DNA of 6,734 nt from Christensenella sp. UBA1782 (GCA_002315475.1 DCGI01000070.1:59531-66264), one strand, 5' to 3'. Counted from the first letter of the stretch, positions 1-6,529 are shown. Notes: a model not told the origin generated them from the sequence alone. Translations and numbers: made by a program.

Positions 1-4
1 GAAA

Positions 5-89
5 GCCCTTAAAATTCTTATTTTACTATCCTTATGATTTTTGTCGTTAAAAAAATGTTTTACCGAGTAATTGTTTTTATTTTAAGGGC
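5..89. repeat. Perfect 11-bp inverted repeat with 63-nt spacing
   Basis: GCCCTTAAAAT (5-15) is the exact reverse complement of ATTTTAAGGGC (79-89). The arm at 79-89 is also most of one arm of the hairpin at 83-104, so the two structures exclude each other. The stretch 1-113 contains no gene that I can support and is AT-rich apart from these arms. Confidence 0.7.
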
Positions 90-104
90 GTAAAGCCGCC
101 CTTA
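83..104 (-). terminator. GC-rich hairpin after parB, possible terminator
   Basis: An 8-bp perfect stem (TAAGGGCG with CGCCCTTA, 6-nt loop) starts 10 nt after the parB stop. On the minus strand it is followed by AAAATAAAAAC, not a T-tract, so it is not a classical intrinsic terminator. It may instead act as an RNA 3' end-stabilising or attenuator-like structure. See the overlapping inverted repeat at 5-89. Confidence 0.4.
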
Positions 105-113
105 TGCACATTC

Positions 114-992
114 TCACTTTTTGAGAGCGGATATCATATCATAGATATGCTGCAAATCCTCGTTGCTGTAATAATCAATGCAAATTCTCCCCTTCGATTC
201 ATTCCCGACAAGTCGAACTTTCGTCGCGAACACCTGCGTCATTCCGTTGACAAATTCTTTCATTTCGACGCTCATTTTTTGCCGAACTTTTTCGGAAATC
301 TGTGCGGGTTTGGTTTCGGGTTTGAGATAATAACGTACCTGCTTTTCGGTTTCGCGCACGCTCCAACCTTCGGTAATGACTTTTCCCGCCATTTCTATCT
401 GCACCAGCGGATCGGGAACGGCAAGTAAGGCACGAGCGTGTCCCGCACTGACCTTTCCGCTTTTTACCAATTCTTTCACTTCGTTGGTTAAGCTTAACAA
501 ACGCAACGTATTGGCGATGCTGGAACGAGCTTTGCTCAGTTTTTGCGCAATATCTTCTTGGGTAAGGTGGTAACAGTCCATCAATTCCCGAATGGCTTCC
601 CCTTCTTCGATGGCGTTCAAGTCCTCCCTTTGCAAGTTTTCAATCAAGCTGATTTCTTTTGTCTTCATCTCGTCATATTCTTTGATAATGACGGGTATTA
701 CGGTCAAACCTGCCAATAAAGAAGCACGGTACCGACGCTCTCCGGCGATAATAATGTATTTATCGTCTTCGCCGCGACGAACGACAAGCGGTTGAATAAT
801 CCCATGTTCCCGAATGGAACGGGACAACTCAATTAACGATTCTTCGTTAAAGCTTTTTCGCGGTTGATCGGGGTTGGGCATTACTTTTTCCAATGCCACG
901 CTATAAATTTTATCCTCCGTCTTTACATCGGTTTTTACGTCCTCGATGTTTGCCAGTAAGGCATTTAACCCTCGTTTTACTTGTTTTGCCAT
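114..992 (-). CDS. parB: Chromosome partitioning protein ParB (Spo0J type)
   Basis: This 292-residue protein is a complete ParB, a CTP-dependent DNA clamp that loads at parS sites near the origin, spreads, and recruits SMC and ParA for chromosome segregation. An N-terminal KRGLNALL (6-13) resembles the basic RGL-AL motif with which ParB stimulates the ParA ATPase. The CTP-binding domain (about 30-125) has NPDQPRKSF (40-48), GERRYRA (84-90) and ENLQREDLNAIEE (118-130). A parS-binding helix-turn-helix follows (LTQEDIAQKLSKARSSIANT, 143-162). The C-terminal dimerisation part ends in IDYYSNEDLQHIYDMI (272-287). The N-terminal motif argues for ParB over the related nucleoid-occlusion protein Noc, which instead begins with a membrane-targeting helix. 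It has its own strong promoter and a GGAG site. No parA lies upstream and none is visible downstream in the 113 nt left. No canonical parS (TGTTTCACGTGAAACA) was seen in the window. Confidence 0.95.
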   Translation of the reverse strand: MAKQVKRGLNALLANIEDVKTDVKTEDKIYSVALEKVMPNPDQPRKSFNEESLIELSRSIREHGIIQPLVVRRGEDDKYIIIAGERRYRASLLAGLTVIPVIIKEYDEMKTKEISLIENLQREDLNAIEEGEAIRELMDCYHLTQEDIAQKLSKARSSIANTLRLLSLTNEVKELVKSGKVSAGHARALLAVPDPLVQIEMAGKVITEGWSVRETEKQVRYYLKPETKPAQISEKVRQKMSVEMKEFVNGMTQVFATKVRLVGNESKGRICIDYYSNEDLQHIYDMISALKK

Positions 993-999
993 ACGTTAA

Positions 1000-1003
1000 C
1001 TCC
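1000..1003 (-). promoter_or_regulatory. Ribosome binding site of parB
   Basis: The minus strand reads CGGAG, with GGAG ending 7 nt before the ATG at 992. It supports that start. Confidence 0.75.
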
Positions 1004-1030
1004 GTTGTTTTGTTTCGATTTTCTTTTTTT

Positions 1031-1059
1031 ATTATAGCACGCCCGCACTTTTTTGTAAA
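1031..1059 (-). promoter_or_regulatory. Sigma-A promoter of parB, extended -10
   Basis: On the minus strand, TTTACA (1059-1054), 17 nt, then TATAAT (1036-1031), with TG one base before the -10 box (TGCTATAAT). The -35 differs from consensus at one base and the -10 and spacing are perfect. The -35 starts 3 nt after the rsmG stop. Transcription should begin near 1024, giving a leader of about 30 nt. No terminator hairpin separates rsmG from this promoter. Confidence 0.9.
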
Positions 1060-1062
1060 CCC

Positions 1063-1752
1063 TCACAGCGGACTAATTCTCGGTTTGTTTTGTTGCCTTG
1101 GATACCGAACGGGTGTGGGGCTTATTTTTTCAACGACAACTACCGTCCTTTTCTCGCCGTTCGGCAATAAAAATTCTTCTTGCGTTCCTATTTTTCCGCC
1201 CAAAACGGATAAGGCTCGCTTGGCGGCGAGTATTTCTTCTGCCACGTCGGCCTTATAGGCGACAAACCGTCCCCCGACTTTGACGTACGGTAAAACGTAT
1301 TCCAATAACGTCGGTAGCGGTGCCACGGCTCTTGCTACAGCCACGTCTACCTGCTCCCGATAGGTTTTTACACCTTCCTCCGCCCTCGCATGGATACAAG
1401 TCATGTCGGTGAGCTGTAACCGCTTCATAAGTTCTTCTAAAAACACAATCCGCTTTTGTAAACTGTCAAGGAGGATAAACGAAAGGTCGGGACGGAGAAT
1501 CTTGAGGGGGACGGACGGAAAGCCTGCCCCCGTCCCGACGTCCAACACCCTCGCCCCTTGCGGAATAAACTTTTCTCCCAAAACGCTATCCAAAAAATGT
1601 TTTCGAACCACTTCCTGCGGATCGGTGATCGCCGTTAAGTTTACCTTTTCGTTGTATTCTAACAGAAAGGTTCGGTAAATACCGAACCGTTCTTCCTGCT
1701 CTTGCGTTAAAGCAATATGTGCCGCATCGAAGATTTCTCGTATATCACTCAT
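1063..1752 (-). CDS. rsmG: 16S rRNA (guanine-N7) methyltransferase RsmG
   Basis: This 229-residue protein is a Rossmann-fold SAM-dependent enzyme that methylates G527 (E. coli numbering) of 16S rRNA at N7. Loss of the enzyme is known to give low-level streptomycin resistance. Family marks are YNEKVNLTAIT (33-43), KHFLDSV (51-57), the SAM-binding loop VLDVGTGAGFPSVPLK (69-84), LLDSLQKRIVFLEEL (94-108), ARAVAPLPTLLEYV (140-153), GGRFVAYKA (160-168) and the C-terminal RYPRQQNKPRISPL typical of the family. I chose the ATG at 1752. It follows the protease stop by 1 nt (TAATATG), and the N-terminus then matches the usual RsmG start. The longer in-frame ATG at 1779 lies inside the protease gene, has no binding site and adds 9 atypical residues. 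The gene has no clear Shine-Dalgarno of its own and is probably coupled to the protease gene. The common neighbour mnmG is not adjacent. Confidence 0.96.
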   Translation of the reverse strand: MSDIREIFDAAHIALTQEQEERFGIYRTFLLEYNEKVNLTAITDPQEVVRKHFLDSVLGEKFIPQGARVLDVGTGAGFPSVPLKILRPDLSFILLDSLQKRIVFLEELMKRLQLTDMTCIHARAEEGVKTYREQVDVAVARAVAPLPTLLEYVLPYVKVGGRFVAYKADVAEEILAAKRALSVLGGKIGTQEEFLLPNGEKRTVVVVEKISPTPVRYPRQQNKPRISPL

Positions 1753-1753
1753 A

Positions 1754-3295
1754 TTAACCGATTTCACTGATGCACGCATCCGTCATGACAAAAGTTGCCG
1801 TTCCTTCGACACCTTCTCGCATATACGTCATCGTTAACGTATCCCCCACCCGCATGGTAAGCATTAAGTCCACGATGACGAAGGTACGATTGACGGCGTA
1901 TTTTTCCGTTTCGATACTGCCGCTTCTTTGGATGGAAACCTCGGTAAGAATATCGCCCTTTTGCAGCGAGCCGTAAGCAAGTCCTTTTTCGTCCACACCG
2001 TCTACCGTTACTTTTTCCTCGATACGAACGTTACCGGTTCCGTCGAGTACCGCACTGCTTTCAAGCGCCCAGATGGTGATACCGAGCATACACTTCTGCA
2101 CGTCGGCACTTTTTTCCGTCTTATCCTGATAATACAAAATGTTGTCGACGACGTACTTTACGACGTTGGAAGGCAAAGCGTATCCGATATTATCGACGTT
2201 TTCCTCCACGCTCTTGGCGTTGACGATACCGAGAAGTTTTCCGTCGGCATTAAATAATCCGCCTCCGCTGTTGCCCGAATTGACGGCGGTATCGATACGA
2301 ATGACACGCGTACTGCTGGAAGAAGTGCTATCCAAATAAATATTTTCGCTGTCTACGCTGACCACACCGCTGGTTACCGAAATGCCTTCGCCTTCGGCGT
2401 TTCCTACGGCGATAGCCTTCTGCCCGACCAACAATTCGTTACTGTCCGAAAACTCTACCGTAACGGCGTTGCTGTTTTTCAATATTTCGCTATTCTTGAT
2501 TTCCAATACGGCAATATCGTATATTTTCGAGCCGCCCACATAGGTAGCTTCGATACCCATACCGGTATAAGAAGGAGCACTCGTGCCGTGTACGGAAGTG
2601 CTGTACGTTTCGTTTCCGATGATTTCGCTACCGTATAAATATACGTGAATATCGTCGCTGATACCGTTTGCCGTAATGCTGCTTTCGTTGTACACGACGT
2701 GGTGGTTGGTGATGATATAGGCACTACCGGCTTCCTTGTTCATGCTGAAAATAACGCCGCTTCCCGCCGAGCTTGCCGGTTCGGTATAGGTTCTGCTCCA
2801 ACCGCCGTAACTGAACCCGCCGATACCGAATCCCCCGCCTTGCGTGATGGTATACGTTATGGTATAATTGCAGTACACCGAAACCGATGCAAAAAGGGAA
2901 TTTGCGTTTACCTGCGTATTTTCCGAAGAGTACGAAAAATAGGTATTCAAAAAGTCGGAATAAGAACCGACAAAGCCTTGCTTGACCGCTTCGTTATAAA
3001 AATCAAGCGGCGTCAAAGAAGCGTTTTTCCCGTCGGCTCCGTCCGTACCTTGCAAGGAAGCAAGCCATTCCGCTTCGGTACCGGAAAAACCGTGTTGAAT
3101 GGCGATTTCATAAGCGGAATCCCCCTTTAAGTACTCCAAATACTCGGCTAAAGTTCCCTCAAAACCGTTTTCGACGGCGGCGTTATAAATTGCTTCCATC
3201 GTTACGTCGCTCACGTCGTCCTTACAAGCAAACAAAGACGTTGCCGTCACCGCGACAAGTACCAACGTCATAATAATCAATATCTTTTTCTTCAT
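1754..3295 (-). CDS. Lipoprotein HtrA/DegP-like serine protease (S1C) with PDZ domain
   Basis: This is 513 residues from the ATG at 3295, chosen for its perfect GGAGGT site and because the protein then begins with a signal peptide MKKKILIIMTLVL and a lipobox-like SLFAC (Cys24). An in-frame ATG at 3328 would add 11 residues but has no binding site. The mature part starts with three copies of a GF-G-[ST]-x3-[FWY]-L motif (about 34-120) and a short collagen-like GTDGADGK (83-90). A trypsin-like domain follows (about 135-390), with the triad in TNHHVV (H199), YDIAVLEI (D260) and NSGNSGGGL (S343), then a PDZ-like domain (about 402-508). HtrA proteases degrade or refold damaged exported proteins. 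Here the protein would be lipid-anchored on the outer face of the membrane. Most Firmicute HtrAs I know of use a transmembrane anchor, so the lipoprotein form with repeats is somewhat unusual. The substrate is unknown. rsmG follows after 1 nt. Confidence 0.93.
   Translation of the reverse strand: MKKKILIIMTLVLVAVTATSLFACKDDVSDVTMEAIYNAAVENGFEGTLAEYLEYLKGDSAYEIAIQHGFSGTEAEWLASLQGTDGADGKNASLTPLDFYNEAVKQGFVGSYSDFLNTYFSYSSENTQVNANSLFASVSVYCNYTITYTITQGGGFGIGGFSYGGWSRTYTEPASSAGSGVIFSMNKEAGSAYIITNHHVVYNESSITANGISDDIHVYLYGSEIIGNETYSTSVHGTSAPSYTGMGIEATYVGGSKIYDIAVLEIKNSEILKNSNAVTVEFSDSNELLVGQKAIAVGNAEGEGISVTSGVVSVDSENIYLDSTSSSSTRVIRIDTAVNSGNSGGGLFNADGKLLGIVNAKSVEENVDNIGYALPSNVVKYVVDNILYYQDKTEKSADVQKCMLGITIWALESSAVLDGTGNVRIEEKVTVDGVDEKGLAYGSLQKGDILTEVSIQRSGSIETEKYAVNRTFVIVDLMLTMRVGDTLTMTYMREGVEGTATFVMTDACISEIG
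2936..3196 (-). repeat. Three degenerate GF-G-[ST]-x3-[FWY]-L peptide repeats in the protease N-terminus
   Basis: Three units of 22-25 residues lie between the lipobox and the protease domain: residues about 34-58 (core NGFEGTLAEYL), 62-83 (HGFSGTEAEWL) and 99-120 (QGFVGSYSDFL). Each starts with an Ala-rich helix ending in G-F and finishes with an aromatic-Leu pair. Similar GF-GT-EWL units are common in Firmicute surface and tail-type proteins, often just before collagen-like Gly-x-y stretches. One short such stretch (GTDGADGK) follows unit 2. Their role is not established; a stalk or binding module is a guess. Confidence 0.75.
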
Positions 3296-3392
3296 ATTAC
3301 ACCTCCGAAACCCTCTTAGGGGGCTCATGCACTTATAGAGTATGGTATTACGCTTAAATATAAATAAAAAAGCTTATAAAATTAAACTAAAT
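3296..3392 (-). promoter_or_regulatory. AT-rich gap between queH and the protease gene, candidate promoter
   Basis: This 97-nt gap is the widest between genes in the window apart from the left end. The minus strand has a TATAAG candidate -10 box (3337-3332). The best upstream -35-like hexamer, TTTAAG (3358-3353), is only 15 nt away, so the promoter call is weak. No hairpin with a T-tract follows queH, so read-through from the recA block is possible. A CCCT-AAG-AGGG mini-hairpin (4-bp stem) sits just before the ribosome binding site and is too small to interpret. Confidence 0.35.
3301..3306 (-). promoter_or_regulatory. Consensus ribosome binding site that sets the protease start
   Basis: The minus strand reads GGAGGT followed by GTAAT and then ATG at 3295. 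This perfect Shine-Dalgarno decides the start in favour of 3295 over the in-frame ATG at 3328, which has no such site. Confidence 0.9.
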
Positions 3393-3971
3393 TTATCTCT
3401 TACTGAAAATACAACCGCAATAATTCTGCCGATACAAGCCGAATTCTTCACAAACGGCTTTGCTCCGCAGATTCCCGCCCCGCTTCTTAAAATCGGAGCA
3501 AAGATACCGTATGCCGTATATCTCCTCCAATTCCGCTCCTATCTCGTTCAACGTATCGGCACTCTTCAAAGGGGACAAAGTCAGCGTTGTACCAAAAAAA
3601 TCGAAGCCTTCGGCTTTGGCTTTTTTTGCCGTCTGTTCCAGACGGAGGCGGTAACACCGCCCACAACGCGCCCCCCTTTCGGGTTCTTGTTCCAAACCCC
3701 TTGCCATCGTCAAAAAGGTTTCCGCGTCGTAGTTTTCCAAAATCACCTTTCCGCTTTGCGTCCGCTCGGCAAACTCAACGAGTTCCCGTCCTCGCTTTTC
3801 GTACTCCTCGACGGTATCGATATTGGGATTATAAAAATAATAGGTGATTTTCAACGTCGGCAACAGCTTTTCAAAGCATCCGCTCGCACAGGGTGCGCAA
3901 CAAGTATGCAACAGAATGGTTTTTCCCGCCGCTCCCGACAATATTTCCTGCATCTCGGCATCGTAATTCAT
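3393..3971 (-). CDS. queH: Epoxyqueuosine reductase QueH
   Basis: This 192-residue protein matches the QueH (former DUF208) family. QueH performs the last step of queuosine synthesis, reducing epoxyqueuosine to queuosine at the wobble base of GUN-anticodon tRNAs. It is a cobalamin-independent, non-homologous replacement for QueG. Visible signature: LLHTCCAPCASG (20-31) with adjacent C24-C25; GARCGRCYRLRLEQTA (100-115) with C103 and C106; FDFFGTTLTLSPLKS (123-137); DFKKRGG (160-166); and LYRQNYCGC (179-187) with the C185-G186-C187 pair. In characterised members the two Cys pairs hold an iron-sulfur/iron centre and the CGC cysteines form a redox disulfide. All are present, so the enzyme should be active. 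It starts 1 nt after the cyclophilin-like gene (TAATATG junction) without a strong Shine-Dalgarno, so it is probably translated by coupling. No other queuosine gene is in the window. Confidence 0.96.
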   Translation of the reverse strand: MNYDAEMQEILSGAAGKTILLHTCCAPCASGCFEKLLPTLKITYYFYNPNIDTVEEYEKRGRELVEFAERTQSGKVILENYDAETFLTMARGLEQEPERGARCGRCYRLRLEQTAKKAKAEGFDFFGTTLTLSPLKSADTLNEIGAELEEIYGIRYLCSDFKKRGGNLRSKAVCEEFGLYRQNYCGCIFSKR

Positions 3972-3972
3972 A

Positions 3973-4731
3973 TTATTTGCTTTTTTCGTAGATAGTAACC
4001 GATTGAATCGTTACGGGATAGGCGGTAGGCGAAGAAACGATCGCCTGTGTAAACGAAAACAGGGTGTCGCAGGCATCGGAATCCACGACCATGCCGAACG
4101 GTGCGTATTTTCCGTTCAACTCGGTATAATCCTTCGGTAAAAACATAAAATCGGTGTCGGCACCGTCGTTTTCGTTTTCGGGATGAATCATCGTCAAGAT
4201 TCCCGCCGTATGGCTGACTACATTCTTTTCATAGCCGTTCTCGGCAAATTCTCCCACCACCTTGCCGTAGTTTTCTTTGGGCGCTCTCTTGACGAGGGTT
4301 CCGTCTTCCACGATATACGTCCCCGCCTGCAAATACGCCGACCGCACCGCCGTATTTTCGTAGTAGTCGATTCCCGCACGCCATAGTACCGTACCGTTAT
4401 AAGCACCGGCGTCTACGTACCTGACGAAGTTTTCCACCGTACTCGGAGCATACTCCGATAAGAGATAAACCTGTAACGTCGTATTCCTGCCTTGATAGGT
4501 AAAAATGAATTTCGCATACTTCCCGAGGGGCAGAGAGGATGTCGTCAAAGCGTATTTTTGATAGACGAGTTCTTGCCTTTCCTCGGTGTCTCTCTTGAAT
4601 TTGGAGGGTTCTCCTCCGAGAACACCTACCGCATATAACGGAATCAAAACACCGGCGAGTATCAACGTAATCGCCACCGCCACCGCAAGAATTCTTCCTT
4701 TCGGCGTATCCAAAAAGTTTTTCTTAGTCAT
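3973..4731 (-). CDS. Diverged membrane-anchored cyclophilin-like protein
   Basis: This 252-residue protein has a short basic N-terminus, one hydrophobic segment (about 14-38) and a C-terminal cyclophilin-like domain (about 68-250). It is a clear paralogue of the gene just upstream: LPLGKYA, LLSEYAPSTVENFVRY (90-105), GTVLWRAG (113-120), VGEFAENGY (159-167) and LNGKYAPFG (205-213) align with the same positions there. The active site has drifted. The HRI segment is now WRA with R118 retained. The next conserved Gln candidate is Q135 after an insertion of about 9 residues. SQFFLC is replaced by TDFMFL and the Trp-containing loop has Leu. It may therefore be a weak isomerase or a non-catalytic peptide-binding or chaperone domain; that is inference. 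The start overlaps the upstream stop by 8 nt with only a weak GGGAAG-like site, which suggests coupling. Its stop is 1 nt before queH. Confidence 0.85.
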   Translation of the reverse strand: MTKKNFLDTPKGRILAVAVAITLILAGVLIPLYAVGVLGGEPSKFKRDTEERQELVYQKYALTTSSLPLGKYAKFIFTYQGRNTTLQVYLLSEYAPSTVENFVRYVDAGAYNGTVLWRAGIDYYENTAVRSAYLQAGTYIVEDGTLVKRAPKENYGKVVGEFAENGYEKNVVSHTAGILTMIHPENENDGADTDFMFLPKDYTELNGKYAPFGMVVDSDACDTLFSFTQAIVSSPTAYPVTIQSVTIYEKSK

Positions 4732-5500
4732 CGGTTACTTCCCAAACGGTTACTTTTTCTATGGTAATCACACGGTCGACGGGCGCGTAGTTTCCGTCTA
4801 ACGCCGTAGTATTCCCGATTTCGGTAATAAAATCAATATCCTCTTGATAGGGCAAAAATCCGAAAGCGGCGTATTCTCCGTTCCAAGAAGCATACTCCCC
4901 GAAGCAGAGAAAGAACTGGGACGTTGCCGAATCGTTGACTACCGTCCTCGCCGCCGAAATCACGCCCGGCAGATGCGCTATTTTGTTTTGTGCAAAGCCG
5001 TTACTCTTAAACTCGCCGTAAACGGGGGATTTTGTGTTACCTTTATCGACGTAGCCGCTCTCGGTATAGGTCATTCCGCCCCCTTGAATACACCCGTTCG
5101 GAACGATTCGATGAATCACCGTTCCGTCGTAATATCCTTCCGAAGCGTACGCAATAAAGTTTTCCACCGTTTCGGGTGCGTATTCGGGTAAAAGCATCAA
5201 GGTTAAATCTTTGGACACCGTTCCGTCCGATAACCGAATCGTCGCATACCGACCGCTCGGCAATTTGCCTTTTCCGTCCAGATAGAATCTGTAGTACGCA
5301 CCGCCGGCATAATTTTTGCGACAAAGCGTCATGGTCGGGGAAAGTCTTCCCGTCAAGCCTAAGGACAGAAGGACGATTGCCACGCAAAGCACGACGGCGA
5401 CCGCCGTAACGATCCATGCGATTTTTTTGTTTTTTTGTTTCTTGCCCGGTTGCCGTTCTTCGACGACGGCAATACCCTTTTGTTTCCTTTTCTCGCTCAT
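4724..5500 (-). CDS. Membrane-anchored cyclophilin-type peptidyl-prolyl cis-trans isomerase
   Basis: This 258-residue protein has a lysine-rich cytoplasmic N-terminus (1-27), one hydrophobic segment (about 28-50), and a cyclophilin domain (about 85-255) predicted to face outside the membrane. Cyclophilins catalyse cis-trans isomerisation of X-Pro bonds during folding. Family landmarks are LLPEYAPETVENF (103-115), GTVIHRIVPNGCIQGGG (126-142), SQFFLC (194-199) and WNGEYAAFG (206-214). The arginine (R131) and glutamine (Q139) matching human CypA R55 and Q63 are present, as are the SQFF core and a Trp in the W121 region. The position of CypA F60 is a Gly and that of H126 is not His, so activity may be reduced. 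No lipobox cysteine follows the hydrophobic segment, so an uncleaved anchor is more likely than a lipoprotein. It starts 2 nt after recA and overlaps the next gene, a paralogue, by 8 nt. The substrate is unknown. Confidence 0.93.
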   Translation of the reverse strand: MSEKRKQKGIAVVEERQPGKKQKNKKIAWIVTAVAVVLCVAIVLLSLGLTGRLSPTMTLCRKNYAGGAYYRFYLDGKGKLPSGRYATIRLSDGTVSKDLTLMLLPEYAPETVENFIAYASEGYYDGTVIHRIVPNGCIQGGGMTYTESGYVDKGNTKSPVYGEFKSNGFAQNKIAHLPGVISAARTVVNDSATSQFFLCFGEYASWNGEYAAFGFLPYQEDIDFITEIGNTTALDGNYAPVDRVITIEKVTVWEVTDD

Positions 5501-5502
5501 GC

Positions 5503-6522
5503 TCAGTCTTCCTTCGGAGCCACTTCGGGCAGGGGTTTCAATTCGTAAATTTCACGAAGTTTTACTTCGAGCGCATGAGACATCTCGGGGTTGTTATCCA
5601 AATAATCCACCGCTTTTTCTCTGCCTTGTGCAATTCTTTCTTCGTTATAACTGAACCAACTGCCCGTCTTGACAATCAGTTCACTCGCCACCGCCAAATC
5701 CAAAATACAACTGTTTTTGGAAACGCCCTTGCCGAAAATCATATCGAATTCACAACTCTTAAACGGTGCCGCCAATTTATTTTTGATGACTTTGACTTTG
5801 GTACGAGAACCGATAATATCGGTACCGCTCTTCAAGGCGTCCCCTTTCCGCACGTCAAAACGCATACTCGCATAGAACTTCAACGCTTTGCCGCCCGCCG
5901 TCGTTTCGGGGTTTCCGAACATAACGCCGACCTTTTCACGCAACTGGTTGATAAACACCACGCAAGTATTGGATTTTTTAACCACACCGGTCAGTTTCCG
6001 CAACGCTTGGCTCATCAATCTTGCCTGCAAACCGACGTGAGAATCACCCATATCCCCTTCGATTTCGGCTTTCGGCGTCAACGCCGCCACGCTGTCGATG
6101 ACGATGATGTCAAAACCGCCGCTTTTTACCAATTCTTCGGTAATATCCAAAGCTTGTTCGCCGTTATCGGGTTGAGAAACGTATAAGTTCCGCAAATCCA
6201 CCCCGAGCTTTTCGGCATAAACGGGATCGAGTGCGTGTTCGGCGTCGATAAAGGCGGCGAAACCGCCCGTCTTTTGCGCTTCGGCAATCATGTGCAGGGT
6301 TAGAGTCGTTTTACCGCTGGATTCCGGCCCGTACACTTCCAAAATCCTTCCGCGAGGCACACCGCCGATACCCGTAGCAATATCCAAAGAAAGGCAACCG
6401 GTCGGAATAATATCAATATCCACCTTTGCCCCTTCTTCCAAAGTCATGATGGAGCCTTTACCGAATTCTTTTTCGATCTGTGCTACCGCTTGTAAAACTT
6501 GCTTTCTTTTGTCTTCGTTCAT
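5503..6522 (-). CDS. recA: RecA recombinase
   Basis: This is a 339-residue RecA, close to the usual 340-355. RecA is the cytoplasmic ATP-dependent strand-exchange protein of homologous recombination and the co-protease that triggers LexA self-cleavage in the SOS response. The Walker A motif GPESSGKT is at residues 65-72. The catalytic glutamate lies in DAEHALDP (E95). The Walker B strand IIVIDSVAAL ends on D143. The signature NQLREKVGVMFGNPETTAGG, covering the L2 DNA-binding region, starts at 192. The tail is short and acidic (EVAPKED), as usual. The start has an AAGGAG site 7 nt upstream. The gene follows cinA by 23 nt and ends 2 nt before a membrane-anchored cyclophilin gene, so the group is probably co-transcribed. 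No GAAC-N4-GTTC LexA box is seen in the cinA-recA gap, so any SOS control would act upstream of cinA. Confidence 0.99.
   Translation of the reverse strand: MNEDKRKQVLQAVAQIEKEFGKGSIMTLEEGAKVDIDIIPTGCLSLDIATGIGGVPRGRILEVYGPESSGKTTLTLHMIAEAQKTGGFAAFIDAEHALDPVYAEKLGVDLRNLYVSQPDNGEQALDITEELVKSGGFDIIVIDSVAALTPKAEIEGDMGDSHVGLQARLMSQALRKLTGVVKKSNTCVVFINQLREKVGVMFGNPETTAGGKALKFYASMRFDVRKGDALKSGTDIIGSRTKVKVIKNKLAAPFKSCEFDMIFGKGVSKNSCILDLAVASELIVKTGSWFSYNEERIAQGREKAVDYLDNNPEMSHALEVKLREIYELKPLPEVAPKED
5509..5514 (-). promoter_or_regulatory. Ribosome binding site inside recA 3' end, for the first cyclophilin gene
   Basis: The minus strand reads AAGGAA, 8 nt before the ATG at 5500. The site lies within the last codons of recA. 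The junction reads TGAGCATG, so recA termination and cyclophilin initiation are almost adjacent, which suggests translational coupling. Confidence 0.65.
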
Positions 6523-6529
6523 TTTGTTT

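Noticed and set aside
1008..1020. TGTTTCGATT near the parB start as a parS half-site
   Set aside because: Only the TGTTTC half matches. The complementary GAAACA half is missing, so it is not a parS palindrome.
3307..3330. CCCT-AAG-AGGG hairpin before the protease ribosome binding site as a riboswitch or thermosensor
   Set aside because: The stem is 4 bp with a 3-nt loop and does not convincingly cover the GGAGGT site.
3342..3995. Plus-strand open frame (about 217 codons) opposite queH
   Set aside because: It covers queH, whose cysteine motifs are all intact on the other strand. The antisense product looks like the shadow of the codon pattern.
5416..6186. Long open frame on the plus strand (about 256 codons) opposite recA
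   Set aside because: It is fully antisense to a certain recA, its product is Phe/Arg-rich with no recognisable domain, and it has no supporting context.
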